A DNA stretch of 33,076 bases, from assembly GCA_027487575.1 (NCBI GenBank), contig JAIYDJ010000071.1, positions 1 through 33,076 of the forward strand, written 5' to 3'. Under the pieces are notes generated by a model. That model saw only the letters and a list, made by a program, of their open reading frames with translations, did no database searches and had not been told where the DNA came from. This DNA is from Rhodobacter sp. GTDB lineage: Bacteria > Pseudomonadota > Alphaproteobacteria > Rhodobacterales > Rhodobacteraceae. The position numbers and the translations under genes are program-made. Numbering within the stretch: the first letter of the stretch is position 1; every line of letters starts with the position of its first letter. This document shows positions 8,015 through 15,522 of this stretch, piece after piece.

Positions 8015-8044
8015 GATCACCCCAGGGAGGAGGAGGGGGCGACC
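8015..8044 (-). ncRNA. CcsR-type sRNA hairpin 3
   Basis: A 9-bp stem in the RNA (8036-8044 with 8015-8023, two G-U wobbles) holds the minus-strand CCTCCTCCC at 8025-8033. The flank GCCGCGGATATGATC (8004-8018) nearly repeats GCCGCGGATTTGATC (7898-7912) beside hairpins 5 and 6, so units 3/4 and 5/6 probably arose by duplication of a two-hairpin block. Confidence 0.6.
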
Positions 8045-8079
8045 AAACCGTCTCCGAACCCGCAGGTCCGGTATAAAGG

Positions 8080-8113
8080 GCGGCGGCGCCAGGGAGGAGG
8101 AGAGCGCCGCCGC
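8080..8113 (-). ncRNA. CcsR-type sRNA hairpin 2
   Basis: It has the strongest stem of the array: 10 perfect G/C pairs (8080-8089 with 8104-8113) around a 14-base loop containing the minus-strand CCTCCTCCC (8092-8100). Confidence 0.68.
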
Positions 8114-8123
8114 ATTTGCCATG

Positions 8124-8147
8124 GGTCCCCGGGAGGAGGTAGGGACC
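8124..8147 (-). ncRNA. CcsR-type sRNA hairpin 1
   Basis: This is the first unit after the DUF1127 stop codon, 11 bases downstream. The stem GGTCCC/GGGACC (8124-8129 with 8142-8147) has a 12-base loop with the minus-strand CCTCCTCCC (8131-8139). Confidence 0.65.
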
Positions 8148-8158
8148 GGACAAAAACC

Positions 8159-8374
8159 TTACTTGCCGTAGGCCGCCACGCGGGCCACGTCCTGAATGTT
8201 CAACCGTGCGATGCCCAGATCGGCCAACTCGCGGTTGGTCAACCCGTTCAACTCGCGGACAGTCTGTTCATATATCGCGCGCCGCTGGGCCGCCAGCCTG
8301 ATGGATTTCACGATACCGGCAAACCGGTCTGCCAGGCCATGGCCGACGGTGCGCGTTGTGTTTACATATGCCAT
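8159..8374 (-). CDS. ccaF1: DUF1127 small RNA-binding-type protein (CcaF1-like)
   Basis: A 71-residue basic protein with the DUF1127 (YjiS-like) signature: a helix rich in arginine (IRLAAQRRAIYEQTVRELNG) followed by LTNRELADLGIARLNIQDVARVAAYGK. The ATG at 8374 has GAGG about 8 bases upstream. In R. sphaeroides the homologous CcaF1 is an RNA-binding protein that takes part in maturation of the CcsR RNAs encoded in its own 3' region. Here too the stop codon is followed at once by CCTCCTCCC hairpins on the same strand, so protein and RNAs are presumably made from one transcript that is processed. The gene is divergent from mrp. Function is inferred from the family and this arrangement. Confidence 0.82.
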   Translation of the reverse strand: MAYVNTTRTVGHGLADRFAGIVKSIRLAAQRRAIYEQTVRELNGLTNRELADLGIARLNIQDVARVAAYGK

Positions 8375-8449
8375 TTCAAGCCTCGATTTATTTACTCAGA
8401 TCAGCAGCTCCGAATGTCCTTCGAACGTCCTGCTGTTCTGTTAGGGCAA

Positions 8450-8478
8450 ACATGGGGCAAATGCTGCGACTGCACAAC
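8450..8478 (-). promoter_or_regulatory. Possible heat-shock-sigma promoter for the DUF1127-CcsR transcript
   Basis: On the minus strand CCCCATGT (8450-8457) matches the -10 consensus of RpoH-type sigma factors well. A weak -35 (GTTGTG, 8473-8478) stands 15 bases upstream. RpoHI/RpoHII control is established for the R. sphaeroides counterpart. A leader of about 70 bases would precede the ATG. The rest of the 8375-8643 gap shows a TACAAT box (8598-8603, plus strand) that could serve mrp, but no convincing -35. Confidence 0.35.
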
Positions 8479-8643
8479 GATAACCGATGCAATGCTGCCA
8501 TGCAGCATACGCATGGCTCAAAGTTACAAATCCTTCAATATTTTCAGGCATATGGATGAATTTTTGAGCGTTTGGTAAAGTCGTCCTTGCCCTTTGCTAC
8601 AATCCGAACAAGCCTGCATGAAGTCTTTGCAAAGGAGAAACAC

Positions 8644-9711
8644 ATGACGGTGACGCGCGACGACGTGCTGGGGGTACTCTCGCGTATTTCGGTACCTCAG
8701 GGTGGCAGCCTCGTGTCGGCAGACCTGATTCGGGCGCTGACGGTCGAGGGCGGTCAGGTGCGTTTCGTCATCGAGGCGGCAAGCCCCGATGCCGCGCGCA
8801 GTCTGGCCGCGGCGCAGACGCAGGCAGAAACGGCGATCCGTGCCCTGCCGGGGGTGGCGGGCGTGCAGGTGGTGATGACCGCCCACGGCCCCGCGCCCAA
8901 GCCACCCGGCCTCAAGATCGGTCAGCATCCCACACCGCAGCAGGGAGGCCCGCAGCGGATCACCGGAGTTGACCGGATCATCGCCATCGCCAGCGGCAAG
9001 GGCGGGGTGGGGAAATCCACGCTGTCGTCGAACCTTGCCGTGGCACTGGCCCGGCAGGGTCGCCGCGTCGGGTTGCTGGACGCCGACATCTATGGCCCCA
9101 GTCAGCCCCGGATGATGGGGGTGTCGAAACGCCCCGCCAGCCCCGACGGCAAGACCATCGAACCGCTGCACGCCCATGGCGTCACCCTGATGTCGATCGG
9201 CCTGATGCTGAAAGAGGACGAGGCGGTGATCTGGCGCGGACCGATGATCATGGGCGCGTTGCAGCAGTTGATCACGCAAGTCGACTGGGGCCGCCTCGAC
9301 ATCCTGATCATCGACCTGCCGCCGGGGACGGGGGATATTCAACTGACCCTGTGCCAGCGCACCCATCTGACCGGGGCCATCGTCATTTCGACCCCGCAGG
9401 ACGTGGCCCTTCTGGATGCGCGCAAGGCGCTCGACATGTTCGTCAAGCTGAAGACGCCGGTGCTGGGTTTGGTGGAAAACATGTCGACCTACATCTGTCC
9501 CAATTGCGGGCATGAGGCGCATATCTTTGGCCATGGCGGCGTGGCGGCCGAAGCCGAGAAGCTTGGCCTGCCGTTTCTCGGAGAGATTCCGCTGTCGCTT
9601 GACGTGCGGATCGCGGGGGACGCCGGGGTTCCCATCGCGGCCGGAGAAGGTGCGATTTCCGATGCCTACGCCCGCTTGGCGGCCCGGCTGGTCGCAGGGG
9701 GAATGGCCTGA
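8644..9711 (+). CDS. mrp: Mrp/ApbC-type iron-sulfur cluster carrier ATPase
   Basis: A 355-residue cytoplasmic P-loop protein. Residues 1-80 form a MIP18/DUF59 domain. The deviant Walker A GKGGVGKS is at 118-125, followed by [16 protein letters not shown], the Walker B-like [10 protein letters not shown], and the cluster-binding CPNC (C285, C288) near the C-terminus. Members bind a bridging Fe-S cluster as a dimer and pass it to target apoproteins. The ATG at 8644 has AGGAG 7 bases upstream; an in-frame TTG at 8572 would add 24 poorly conserved residues and is not favoured. The gene is divergent from the DUF1127 gene and followed by a terminator. Confidence 0.92.
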   Translation: MTVTRDDVLGVLSRISVPQGGSLVSADLIRALTVEGGQVRFVIEAASPDAARSLAAAQTQAETAIRALPGVAGVQVVMTAHGPAPKPPGLKIGQHPTPQQGGPQRITGVDRIIAIASGKGGVGKSTLSSNLAVALARQGRRVGLLDADIYGPSQPRMMGVSKRPASPDGKTIEPLHAHGVTLMSIGLMLKEDEAVIWRGPMIMGALQQLITQVDWGRLDILIIDLPPGTGDIQLTLCQRTHLTGAIVISTPQDVALLDARKALDMFVKLKTPVLGLVENMSTYICPNCGHEAHIFGHGGVAAEAEKLGLPFLGEIPLSLDVRIAGDAGVPIAAGEGAISDAYARLAARLVAGGMA

Positions 9712-9722
9712 CCGCTGACGGC

Positions 9723-9737
9723 TGGGATTTCATGGGA
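9723..9737 (+). promoter_or_regulatory. Distal pair of MraZ-type boxes, inverted relative to the mraZ operator
   Basis: TGGGA-TTTCA-TGGGA gives two boxes with 10-bp phasing, starting 12 bases after the mrp stop. Bases 9724-9738 are the exact reverse complement of 10036-10050, the core of the proximal operator, including the identical 5-base spacer. The two sites are about 312 bp apart. Confidence 0.55.
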
Positions 9738-9778
9738 AACGCCCGCCGACGAATCACTTTCGCCGGGATCGGGTGGGA

Positions 9779-9802
9779 AAGCCGGGGGAAACTCCGGCTT
9801 TT
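9779..9802 (+). terminator. Intrinsic terminator after mrp
   Basis: A 9-bp stem (9779-9787 with 9792-9800, one G-U pair) is capped by the tetraloop GAAA and followed by TT. The A-rich 5' side and T-rich 3' side (AAAGCC...GGCTTTT) make it a good Rho-independent terminator, separating mrp from the dcw transcript. Confidence 0.75.
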
Positions 9803-10036
9803 CGCATGAATCTGCACCAATTCTGGCGGTAGCTATCCCGCCCTTCCGTCGGCCCGCAAAAAACTTCGCCTCAGCCTCGGCGACGGGCGCGGGGACGGCG
9901 TCTCCTATATCTAGCGGTAACGGCGCTGTGAGTCGCCGTCACGCGCCTAAATCTGGAGATACTGGATACAAGACGCTGCGCAACGACTTCGCGTCGCACA
10001 ACATTCCGCGCCCAAGACCCAAAAATTTCCATTGCT
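9803..10036 (+). other. Non-coding stretch between mrp terminator and mraZ promoter
   Basis: No convincing reading frame is present. It holds one small hairpin (ACGGCG 9920-9925 with CGCCGT 9934-9939) preceded by TATATCTAGCGG, and two GAATC (GANTC-type) sites just at or before its left border (9751-9755 and 9808-9812). It may contain a further promoter for the dcw cluster, but I see no clear -35/-10 pair. Confidence 0.35.
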
Positions 10037-10061
10037 TCCCATGAAATCCCATGGCATCCCT
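10037..10061 (-). promoter_or_regulatory. MraZ operator: three phased boxes
   Basis: TCCCA (10037-10041), TCCCA (10047-10051) and TCCCT (10057-10061) are spaced exactly 10 bp apart. On the minus strand they read AGGGA-N5-TGGGA-N5-TGGGA. E. coli MraZ represses its own operon by binding three TGGGN repeats with 5-base spacers, so this is a near-perfect match to that operator. If the leader has the 268-base length reported for R. sphaeroides, transcription would start near 10062, placing the boxes over the core promoter. A weak TTGCTT (10032-10037) is the only -35 candidate. Confidence 0.75.
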
Positions 10062-10285
10062 GTTCTCACGAACGATGGAACGGCAAAAAAGGCAGGGGCG
10101 GCCGAAGACCCCGAACAGGCGAAAAAAAAGACAGGCTCATACAGGCAGCCGTTCCATCGAAGTTACAGAGATCCGGCACGCGGGCGAGCAGACATCTCCC
10201 CCAGGTGGCGCGTGTGCATGGACGCCCGGAAACGGGACAGTTGCGGATCGGGCAGTGGCAGCAGCCCGATCCGCCTATTCCCTTA
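10062..10285 (+). ncRNA. upsM: UpsM-like leader RNA of mraZ
   Basis: The dcw cluster of R. sphaeroides and relatives is preceded by a 268-base leader; termination inside it releases the sRNA UpsM. Here the 5' end is placed by that analogy, not seen. Structure is visible: CGATGGAACGGC (10073-10084) pairs perfectly with GCCGTTCCATCG (10148-10159) over 12 bp, enclosing a 63-base A-rich domain; a GAAA-capped mini-hairpin lies at 10225-10236; the 3' end is the strong stem at 10243-10274. The 11-bp terminator would give an RNA of roughly 220 bases. No open reading frame here looks coding. Confidence 0.65.
10243..10285 (+). terminator. Attenuator-like terminator in the mraZ leader
   Basis: GCGGATCGGGC (10243-10253) pairs perfectly with GCCCGATCCGC (10264-10274) around a 10-base loop, followed by CTATTCCCTTATC, a broken U-tract. 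It lies 56 bases before the mraZ start. Its imperfect tail suits partial termination, so that both the short RNA and the full dcw mRNA are made. Confidence 0.7.
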
Positions 10286-10329
10286 TCAAGCAGGGCTTTA
10301 CGAACAGAACTTAAGGAGCCGCAAGGCCC

Positions 10330-10854
10330 ATGTCAACCGAGGCGTTCAGAGGGACTTTCCACCAGAAAGTGGACAGCAAGGCCAGGGTCTCAATCCCGGT
10401 CGACCTCCGCCGCAAGCTGACCCTCGAAGATCCCGTCACCCAGGACTCTCCCAAAACCCGGATCGTCATGGTCTATGGCGGGCGTCGGCGCACTTTCGTC
10501 GAATGCTACACCATCGCCGGCGCGGCCGAACTGGCCGCCGACATCGAGAACATGCCGCTTGGATCGAAGGACCGGCTGCGCGCCGAACGCGATTTCATAG
10601 AAGACTCGCAGACCGTCGAAATCGACGACGACGGCCGCATCGTCCTGCCGCCGCCGGTGCGCGAAAAGATGGGGTTCGGGCCGGCTGATCTGGATGGCGG
10701 CGCGATGGCCACCTTTGCCGCCGCCACCAACCGGTTCAAGCTGTATCGGACCGACGTCTGGAAGGCCGAACGGGTCGCGCTGGAGGATGACGAGGACGAA
10801 GACGAAGACGCCGACCCGCTGGCACGCATCGCCAAATACAAGACACAGGGATGA
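10330..10854 (+). CDS. mraZ: Transcriptional regulator MraZ
   Basis: A 174-residue DNA-binding protein of the AbrB-like swapped-hairpin fold, the first gene of the dcw cluster and its autorepressor. Both half-site motifs are visible: DSKARVSIP (residues 15-23) and DDDGRIVLP (99-107), the conserved D-x-K/G-x-R signatures. Alphaproteobacterial MraZ carries an insertion between the two halves, as here, making it longer than the E. coli protein. The C-terminus ends in an acidic run ([12 protein letters not shown]) followed by a basic tail, an uncommon extension. The ATG at 10330 follows AAGGAG at 11 bases. It overlaps rsmH by 4 bases (ATGA). Candidate binding sites lie at 10037-10061 and 9723-9737. 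Confidence 0.95.
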   Translation: MSTEAFRGTFHQKVDSKARVSIPVDLRRKLTLEDPVTQDSPKTRIVMVYGGRRRTFVECYTIAGAAELAADIENMPLGSKDRLRAERDFIEDSQTVEIDDDGRIVLPPPVREKMGFGPADLDGGAMATFAAATNRFKLYRTDVWKAERVALEDDEDEDEDADPLARIAKYKTQG

Positions 10855-11861
10855 CCGTGGGTCCGGGCGATCCGCTTCACGGTCGCAGCCCGCATGTTCC
10901 GGTGCTCCTGCGCCCGCTGCTGGCTGCTGTGGCTCCTGTTGGCGGTGTCTGGCTGGACGGCACCTTCGGGGCGGGGGGCTATGCGCGGGGCCTTCTTGCG
11001 GCAGGGGCTACGCAGGTGATCGGCATCGACCGTGACCCGCTGGCCCTGCAGATGGCCGCGACCTGGGCGGGCGCGTATGGCGACCGGCTGACACTGGTGC
11101 ATGGCACGTTTTCAAACCTGGCCGATCATGCGCCGCTGGACGGGATCGTGCTGGACCTTGGCGTCTCGTCCATGCAGTTGGACCTGGCCGAACGCGGCTT
11201 TTCCTTTCAGAAGGACGGCCCGCTTGACATGCGGATGTCGCAGGACGGCCCCTCTGCCGCCGATCTGGTGAACACCGCCGCGGAAGAAACGCTGGCCGAC
11301 ATCATCTATACCTATGGCGAGGATCACGCATCGCGCCGCATTGCCGCTGCCATCGTGCGGGCACGCGACGCGGAACCGATCACCACCACCCTGCGGCTGG
11401 CGGAAGTGATCCAATCCGTCCTGCCCCGCCCCAAACCGGGCCAAAGCCACCCCGCAACCCGCGCGTTTCAGGCGATCCGCATCGCGGTGAACACCGAATT
11501 CGACGAGTTGAGCCAGGGCCTTGCCGCTGCCGAACTTGCGCTGAAACCGGGCGGGCAACTGGCGGTCGTCACCTTTCACAGCCTCGAAGACCGCATCGTC
11601 AAGCGGTTCTTCCAGCTTCGGTCCGGGGCCGAGGCCAACACCAACCGCTATGCCCCCGAACGCGCCGAGGATGCCCCCCGCTTTACCCTGAAAACCCGTC
11701 GTGCCGTCACGGCGGACGAGGCGGAGCTGGCCGAAAATCCGCGCGCCCGGTCGGCCAAGCTGCGCATCGGCACCCGCACCGCAGCGCCTGCGGGCCGGTC
11801 CGAAAACGCGGCGCTTGGCGTGCCGATGCTGCCCGACAAACCGAAGAAAGGACGCCGCTGA
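10851..11861 (+). CDS. rsmH: 16S rRNA (cytosine-1402-N4)-methyltransferase
   Basis: A 336-residue SAM-dependent methyltransferase that modifies C1402 in the decoding centre of 16S rRNA. Seen are HVPVLL at the N-terminus, the SAM-binding loop [22 protein letters not shown], the central [12 protein letters not shown], the [14 protein letters not shown] block and the C-terminal [16 protein letters not shown], all family hallmarks. The start overlaps the mraZ stop by 4 bases, so translation is probably coupled. FtsL begins 2 bases after its stop. Confidence 0.97.
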   Translation: MTVGPGDPLHGRSPHVPVLLRPLLAAVAPVGGVWLDGTFGAGGYARGLLAAGATQVIGIDRDPLALQMAATWAGAYGDRLTLVHGTFSNLADHAPLDGIVLDLGVSSMQLDLAERGFSFQKDGPLDMRMSQDGPSAADLVNTAAEETLADIIYTYGEDHASRRIAAAIVRARDAEPITTTLRLAEVIQSVLPRPKPGQSHPATRAFQAIRIAVNTEFDELSQGLAAAELALKPGGQLAVVTFHSLEDRIVKRFFQLRSGAEANTNRYAPERAEDAPRFTLKTRRAVTADEAELAENPRARSAKLRIGTRTAAPAGRSENAALGVPMLPDKPKKGRR

Positions 11862-11863
11862 CA

Positions 11864-12241
11864 ATGCGCCCGATCCTCTATATCACCAGTTTCCTTGCCG
11901 TCATGGCCCTGGCCTTCTGGGCCTACCGCGAGAATTACGCGACCCAGCAGGCCCTGCGCGACCGTGCCGCGCTGGAAACCCGGATCGACGCGCTGCACGA
12001 TGCGCTTGCCGTGCAACGCGCCGAATGGGCCTACCTGAACCGCCCCGACCGGCTGCGCGAACTGGTGACACTGAACTTCGACCGGCTGGGCCTTCTGCCG
12101 CTGGAGCCCGCCCAGCTTGGCAGCACCGCCGAAGTCGCCTATCCCGCCCCGCCCGCCCTGTTCGAGACAATCCCCGAGATCACCGGCCCCGAGATCACCG
12201 ACACTGTCGACGTGATCGGAGATCAGGAAAGCCTGCCATGA
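11864..12241 (+). CDS. ftsL: Cell division protein FtsL
   Basis: A 125-residue bitopic membrane protein: a short N-terminus, one transmembrane helix (residues about 4-21, ILYITSFLAVMALAFWAY), then a periplasmic coiled-coil segment (about 27-60) and a proline-rich tail. This is the architecture of FtsL, which with FtsB and FtsQ activates septal wall synthesis. Sequence conservation of FtsL is low; the call rests on architecture, the NRPDRLRELV region typical of alphaproteobacterial FtsL, and its fixed place between rsmH and ftsI. It overlaps ftsI by 4 bases. Confidence 0.88.
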   Translation: MRPILYITSFLAVMALAFWAYRENYATQQALRDRAALETRIDALHDALAVQRAEWAYLNRPDRLRELVTLNFDRLGLLPLEPAQLGSTAEVAYPAPPALFETIPEITGPEITDTVDVIGDQESLP

Positions 12242-14031
12242 CCCGCTCGCCGCTGCGCCCCCTTGCCCGCATCCTGCAAGCCCGCGCCAAGGGTGAAAAC
12301 CCCGACGGGATCGAGCGGGAAAACGTCCGTCTGCGCAACGAGGCGACGCGCGACCGCGCCCGGACCCGCGCACAGGTGCGTCTACTGATGCTGTCTGCGG
12401 GGTTCATGGCGGCCTTTTCGACCATCGGGGTGCAGATGGGCAGCCTTGCCGCGTCTGTCCCCACCGAACCGCGCCGCAGCGGGGCAGGGGCCGAAGTCAG
12501 CGCGACGCGCGCCGACATTCTGGATCGCAATGGCCGGGTGCTGGCCACCAACATGCTGACGCACGCGCTTTATGCCCACCCGAAAGACATGATGGACCCG
12601 GCCGGAACCGCCGCGAAACTGGCAGCGATCTTCCCCGAGATGAAGGCCCCGGACCTTGAACGCCGCTTCACCGATGGCCGCAGCTTCCTGTGGCTGCGCC
12701 GGGTGCTGTCGCCCGAACAGATGCAGGCGGTTCATGACATCGGCGATCCGGGCCTGTTGTTCGGCCCGCGCGAGATGCGGCTTTATCCCAACGGCACGCT
12801 GGCGGCGCATATCCTGGGCGGTGCGGCCTTTGGTGACGAATCGGTGCGCAGCGCGCAGGTGATCGGCACCGCAGGGATCGAACTGGGGATGGATGCCCGG
12901 CTGCGCGACCCCGCCCAGGCTGCAACGCCCCTGACCCTGTCCATCGACCTGACCGTTCAGGCCACGATGGAAGAGATCCTGTCGGCCGGCATGGTGATGA
13001 TGAACGCCAAGGGTGCGGCAGGCATCCTGATGGACGTCCACACCGGCGAAATCGTCGCCATGGCGTCCTACCCGACGTTCGATCCGAACGACCGTCCCAA
13101 CCCCGTCCTGCCGAAGGACGCCGAACCCGGCGACAGCCCGCTGTTCAACCGGGCGGTGCAGGGGCTTTACGAACTCGGCTCGACGTTCAAGATTTTTGCA
13201 GCCGCGCAGGGCATGGACCTTGGCCTGGTCGGCCCGGAAACGATGGTCGATGCGAATGCGCCGATGCGGTGGGGCAAGCACCAGATCAAGGAATTCGAGG
13301 GCAAGAACTATGGCCCGCTGCTGTCTGTGTCCGATATCATCATCAAGTCGTCGAACGTCGGCACCGCGCATATCGCGCTGATGATCGGCGGCGACCGCCA
13401 GCAGGCGTTTCTGCGCGCACTTGGCCTGATGGACCCGTCGCCGGTCGAACTGGCCGAAGCCGCCAAGGTCAAGCCGCTGGTCCCGCCGAAATGGCCCGAC
13501 ATCGTGACCATCACGGCCAGTTATGGCCATGGCATGTCGTCCAGCCCGCTGAACCTTGCCGCGGCCTATGCAACCATCGCCAACGGCGGTTTCAAGGTGA
13601 CGCCGACGCTGCTGCACGGCACGACCCGCCCTGCGCAACAGCGCATCCTGGGCGAACAGGCGTCGCGCGCGGCCACCCACATGCTGCGCCGCGTCGTGAC
13701 CGAAGGCACCGCGAGCTTTGGCGAGGTGCCGGGCTATGCCGTCGCGGGCAAGACCGGCACCGCCGACAAGCCGCGCCGGGGCGGGGGCTATTACGACGAC
13801 AAGGTGATCAACACCTTCGCTTCTGTCTTTCCCGCAAACGATCCGGCCTATGTGCTGATCGTGACGCTGGATGAACCGGTCGAAACCACCGGACCCAAAC
13901 CGCGCCGCACCGCTGGCTGGACCGCTGTTCCCGTCGCCGCCGAGATCATCCGCCGCACGGCACCCCTGCTGGGTCTCAGGCCGCAGGTTGAAGTCAGTCC
14001 CCTTGATGACATAACTGCCGTCAAGCAATAG
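12238..14031 (+). CDS. ftsI: Peptidoglycan D,D-transpeptidase FtsI (PBP3)
   Basis: A 597-residue class B penicillin-binding protein that cross-links septal peptidoglycan. After a basic cytoplasmic N-terminus of about 47 residues comes one membrane helix (about 48-72), a pedestal domain (RADILDRNGRVLA at 91), and the transpeptidase domain. All three active-site motifs are present: STFK with the nucleophile S315, SSN at 371-373, and KTG at 505-507 (AGKTGTADK). The ATG at 12238 lies in the ftsL stop (ATGA) with AGGA upstream; longer in-frame starts inside rsmH/ftsL are rejected. It works with FtsW, encoded downstream. Confidence 0.97.
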   Translation: MTRSPLRPLARILQARAKGENPDGIERENVRLRNEATRDRARTRAQVRLLMLSAGFMAAFSTIGVQMGSLAASVPTEPRRSGAGAEVSATRADILDRNGRVLATNMLTHALYAHPKDMMDPAGTAAKLAAIFPEMKAPDLERRFTDGRSFLWLRRVLSPEQMQAVHDIGDPGLLFGPREMRLYPNGTLAAHILGGAAFGDESVRSAQVIGTAGIELGMDARLRDPAQAATPLTLSIDLTVQATMEEILSAGMVMMNAKGAAGILMDVHTGEIVAMASYPTFDPNDRPNPVLPKDAEPGDSPLFNRAVQGLYELGSTFKIFAAAQGMDLGLVGPETMVDANAPMRWGKHQIKEFEGKNYGPLLSVSDIIIKSSNVGTAHIALMIGGDRQQAFLRALGLMDPSPVELAEAAKVKPLVPPKWPDIVTITASYGHGMSSSPLNLAAAYATIANGGFKVTPTLLHGTTRPAQQRILGEQASRAATHMLRRVVTEGTASFGEVPGYAVAGKTGTADKPRRGGGYYDDKVINTFASVFPANDPAYVLIVTLDEPVETTGPKPRRTAGWTAVPVAAEIIRRTAPLLGLRPQVEVSPLDDITAVKQ

Positions 14032-14040
14032 GGGGCAGCC

Positions 14041-15522
14041 ATGGCAGAACGCGCCAGAACACTCGCCGATCTGGGCCTGACCGCCCGGTCGGGGCGCAGC
14101 GCGGCTGTGACAGGGCTGGCGGTGGACAGCCGCCGCGTGCAACAGGGGTTCCTGTTCGCGGCCTTGCCCGGCAGCACGGTGCATGGTGCAGCCTATGTCG
14201 ATGTGGCCATCGCCAACGGGGCCGCCGCGATCCTGACCGATGCGCGGGGGGCGGCGCTGGCCGCCGACATCCTGTCCGCGTCCGGCGTTGCCGTCGTGAT
14301 TGCCGAGGACCCGCGCGAGGCGCTGGCCCGTGCCGCCAGCCTGTGGTCCGCCGCCCAGCCCGCGACGATGGTCGCGGTCACCGGCACCAACGGCAAAACT
14401 TCCGTCGCGACCTTTGCCCGCCAGATCTGGATCGCGCTTGGCCATGCCGCGATCAATATCGGCACGACCGGCATCGAGGGCGCGTGGGCCGCGCCCAGCA
14501 GCCACACCACCCCCGACCCGATCACCCTGCACGCCATGCTGGCCGAGGCCGCCGCCGCCGGTGTGACCCACGCTGCGATGGAGGCGTCATCCCACGGCCT
14601 TGACCAGCGCCGGCTTGACGGGGTCCGGCTTGCGGCGGCGGGGTTCACCAATTTCACCCAGGACCATCTGGACTATCACGGCACGTTCGAGGCGTATTTC
14701 GCCGCCAAGGCCGCCCTGTTCGACCGGGTGCTGCCCGAGGATGGCACCGCCGTCATCAACATGGCCGACCCGCGCGGCCATGACATGGCGATGGTCGCCA
14801 CCGCCCGGGGCCAGAAACTGCTGACGGTCGGACCGGGGCAGGGCACCGACCTGCAGATCGCGGGTCAGCGGTTCGACGCCACCGGGCAGGACGTGCGTTT
14901 CCTGTGGAAAGGCACGCCGCATCAGGTGCATCTGAACCTTGTCGGCGGCTTTCAGGCCGAAAACGTCGCCCTTGCCGCAGCACTGGTGATCGCGGCGGGC
15001 GAGGCTCCGGCCGACGTGATGGCCGTGCTGGCGCAGTTGACGGGCGTGCGGGGCCGCATGCAGCTTGCCGCCAAGCGCCGCAACGGCGCGGCCGTCTACG
15101 TCGATTACGCCCACACCCCCGACGCCATCGCCACCGCGCTGCGGGCCCTGCGCCCGCATGTCATGGGGCGCATCGTCGTCGTCTTCGGCGCAGGCGGCGA
15201 CCGCGACCGGGGCAAGCGCCCGCTGATGGGGCAGGCGGCGCGCGACAACGCCGACATCCTGTTCGTCACCGATGACAACCCCCGGTCCGAAGACCCCGCG
15301 ACCATCCGGGCGGCCATCCTTTCGGCCTGTCCTGACGCCAACGAGGTCGGCGACCGGGCCGAAGCGATCCTGCTGGGGGTCGATGCGCTGGGTCCCGGCG
15401 ACGCGCTGCTGATCGCCGGAAAGGGGCACGAAGCCGGGCAGACCATCGGCGGCCAGACCTATCCCTTCGACGACGTCGAACAGGCCAGCATTGCGGTTGC
15501 GGCACTGGACGGAGGACTTTAG
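14041..15522 (+). CDS. murE: UDP-MurNAc-L-Ala-D-Glu:meso-diaminopimelate ligase
   Basis: A 493-residue cytoplasmic Mur ligase. It adds meso-diaminopimelate to the UDP-MurNAc dipeptide using ATP. Seen are the N-terminal UDP-binding domain (VDSRRVQQGFLFAAL), the ATP loop GTNGKT (115-120), the central EASSHGLDQRRLDG and FTNFTQDHLDYHG, and the C-terminal DDNPR (411-415), whose DNPR selects diaminopimelate over lysine, fitting a Gram-negative wall. GGGGGCAG stands just upstream of the ATG. Confidence 0.97.
   Translation: MAERARTLADLGLTARSGRSAAVTGLAVDSRRVQQGFLFAALPGSTVHGAAYVDVAIANGAAAILTDARGAALAADILSASGVAVVIAEDPREALARAASLWSAAQPATMVAVTGTNGKTSVATFARQIWIALGHAAINIGTTGIEGAWAAPSSHTTPDPITLHAMLAEAAAAGVTHAAMEASSHGLDQRRLDGVRLAAAGFTNFTQDHLDYHGTFEAYFAAKAALFDRVLPEDGTAVINMADPRGHDMAMVATARGQKLLTVGPGQGTDLQIAGQRFDATGQDVRFLWKGTPHQVHLNLVGGFQAENVALAAALVIAAGEAPADVMAVLAQLTGVRGRMQLAAKRRNGAAVYVDYAHTPDAIATALRALRPHVMGRIVVVFGAGGDRDRGKRPLMGQAARDNADILFVTDDNPRSEDPATIRAAILSACPDANEVGDRAEAILLGVDALGPGDALLIAGKGHEAGQTIGGQTYPFDDVEQASIAVAALDGGL

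Noticed and set aside
7868-8147. CRISPR-like regular motif (GGGAGGAGG repeated)
   Set aside because: Only 9 bases are constant; each copy lies in the loop of a different hairpin with matching arms, and spacing is irregular. That is an sRNA array, not repeats with spacers.
8491-8508. Palindrome ATGCTG-CCATG-CAGCAT in the DUF1127-mrp gap
   Set aside because: Six-base arms only, no link to a clear promoter on either strand; could be an operator but nothing supports it.
8572-8643. A longer Mrp starting from TTG at 8572
   Set aside because: The added residues do not resemble Mrp N-termini, and the ATG at 8644 has a strong AGGAG at the right distance.
10032-10688. A plus-strand frame through the mraZ leader into mraZ
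   Set aside because: It runs out of frame with mraZ, is rich in Arg/Ser/Pro, and crosses the leader helices. The leader is better read as non-coding RNA.
12382-14571. A 729-codon open frame antisense to ftsI and murE
   Set aside because: High G+C third positions of the sense genes keep the complementary frame open. The translation is a low-complexity Arg/Gly/His/Gln mixture with no motif, and the sense genes are beyond doubt.
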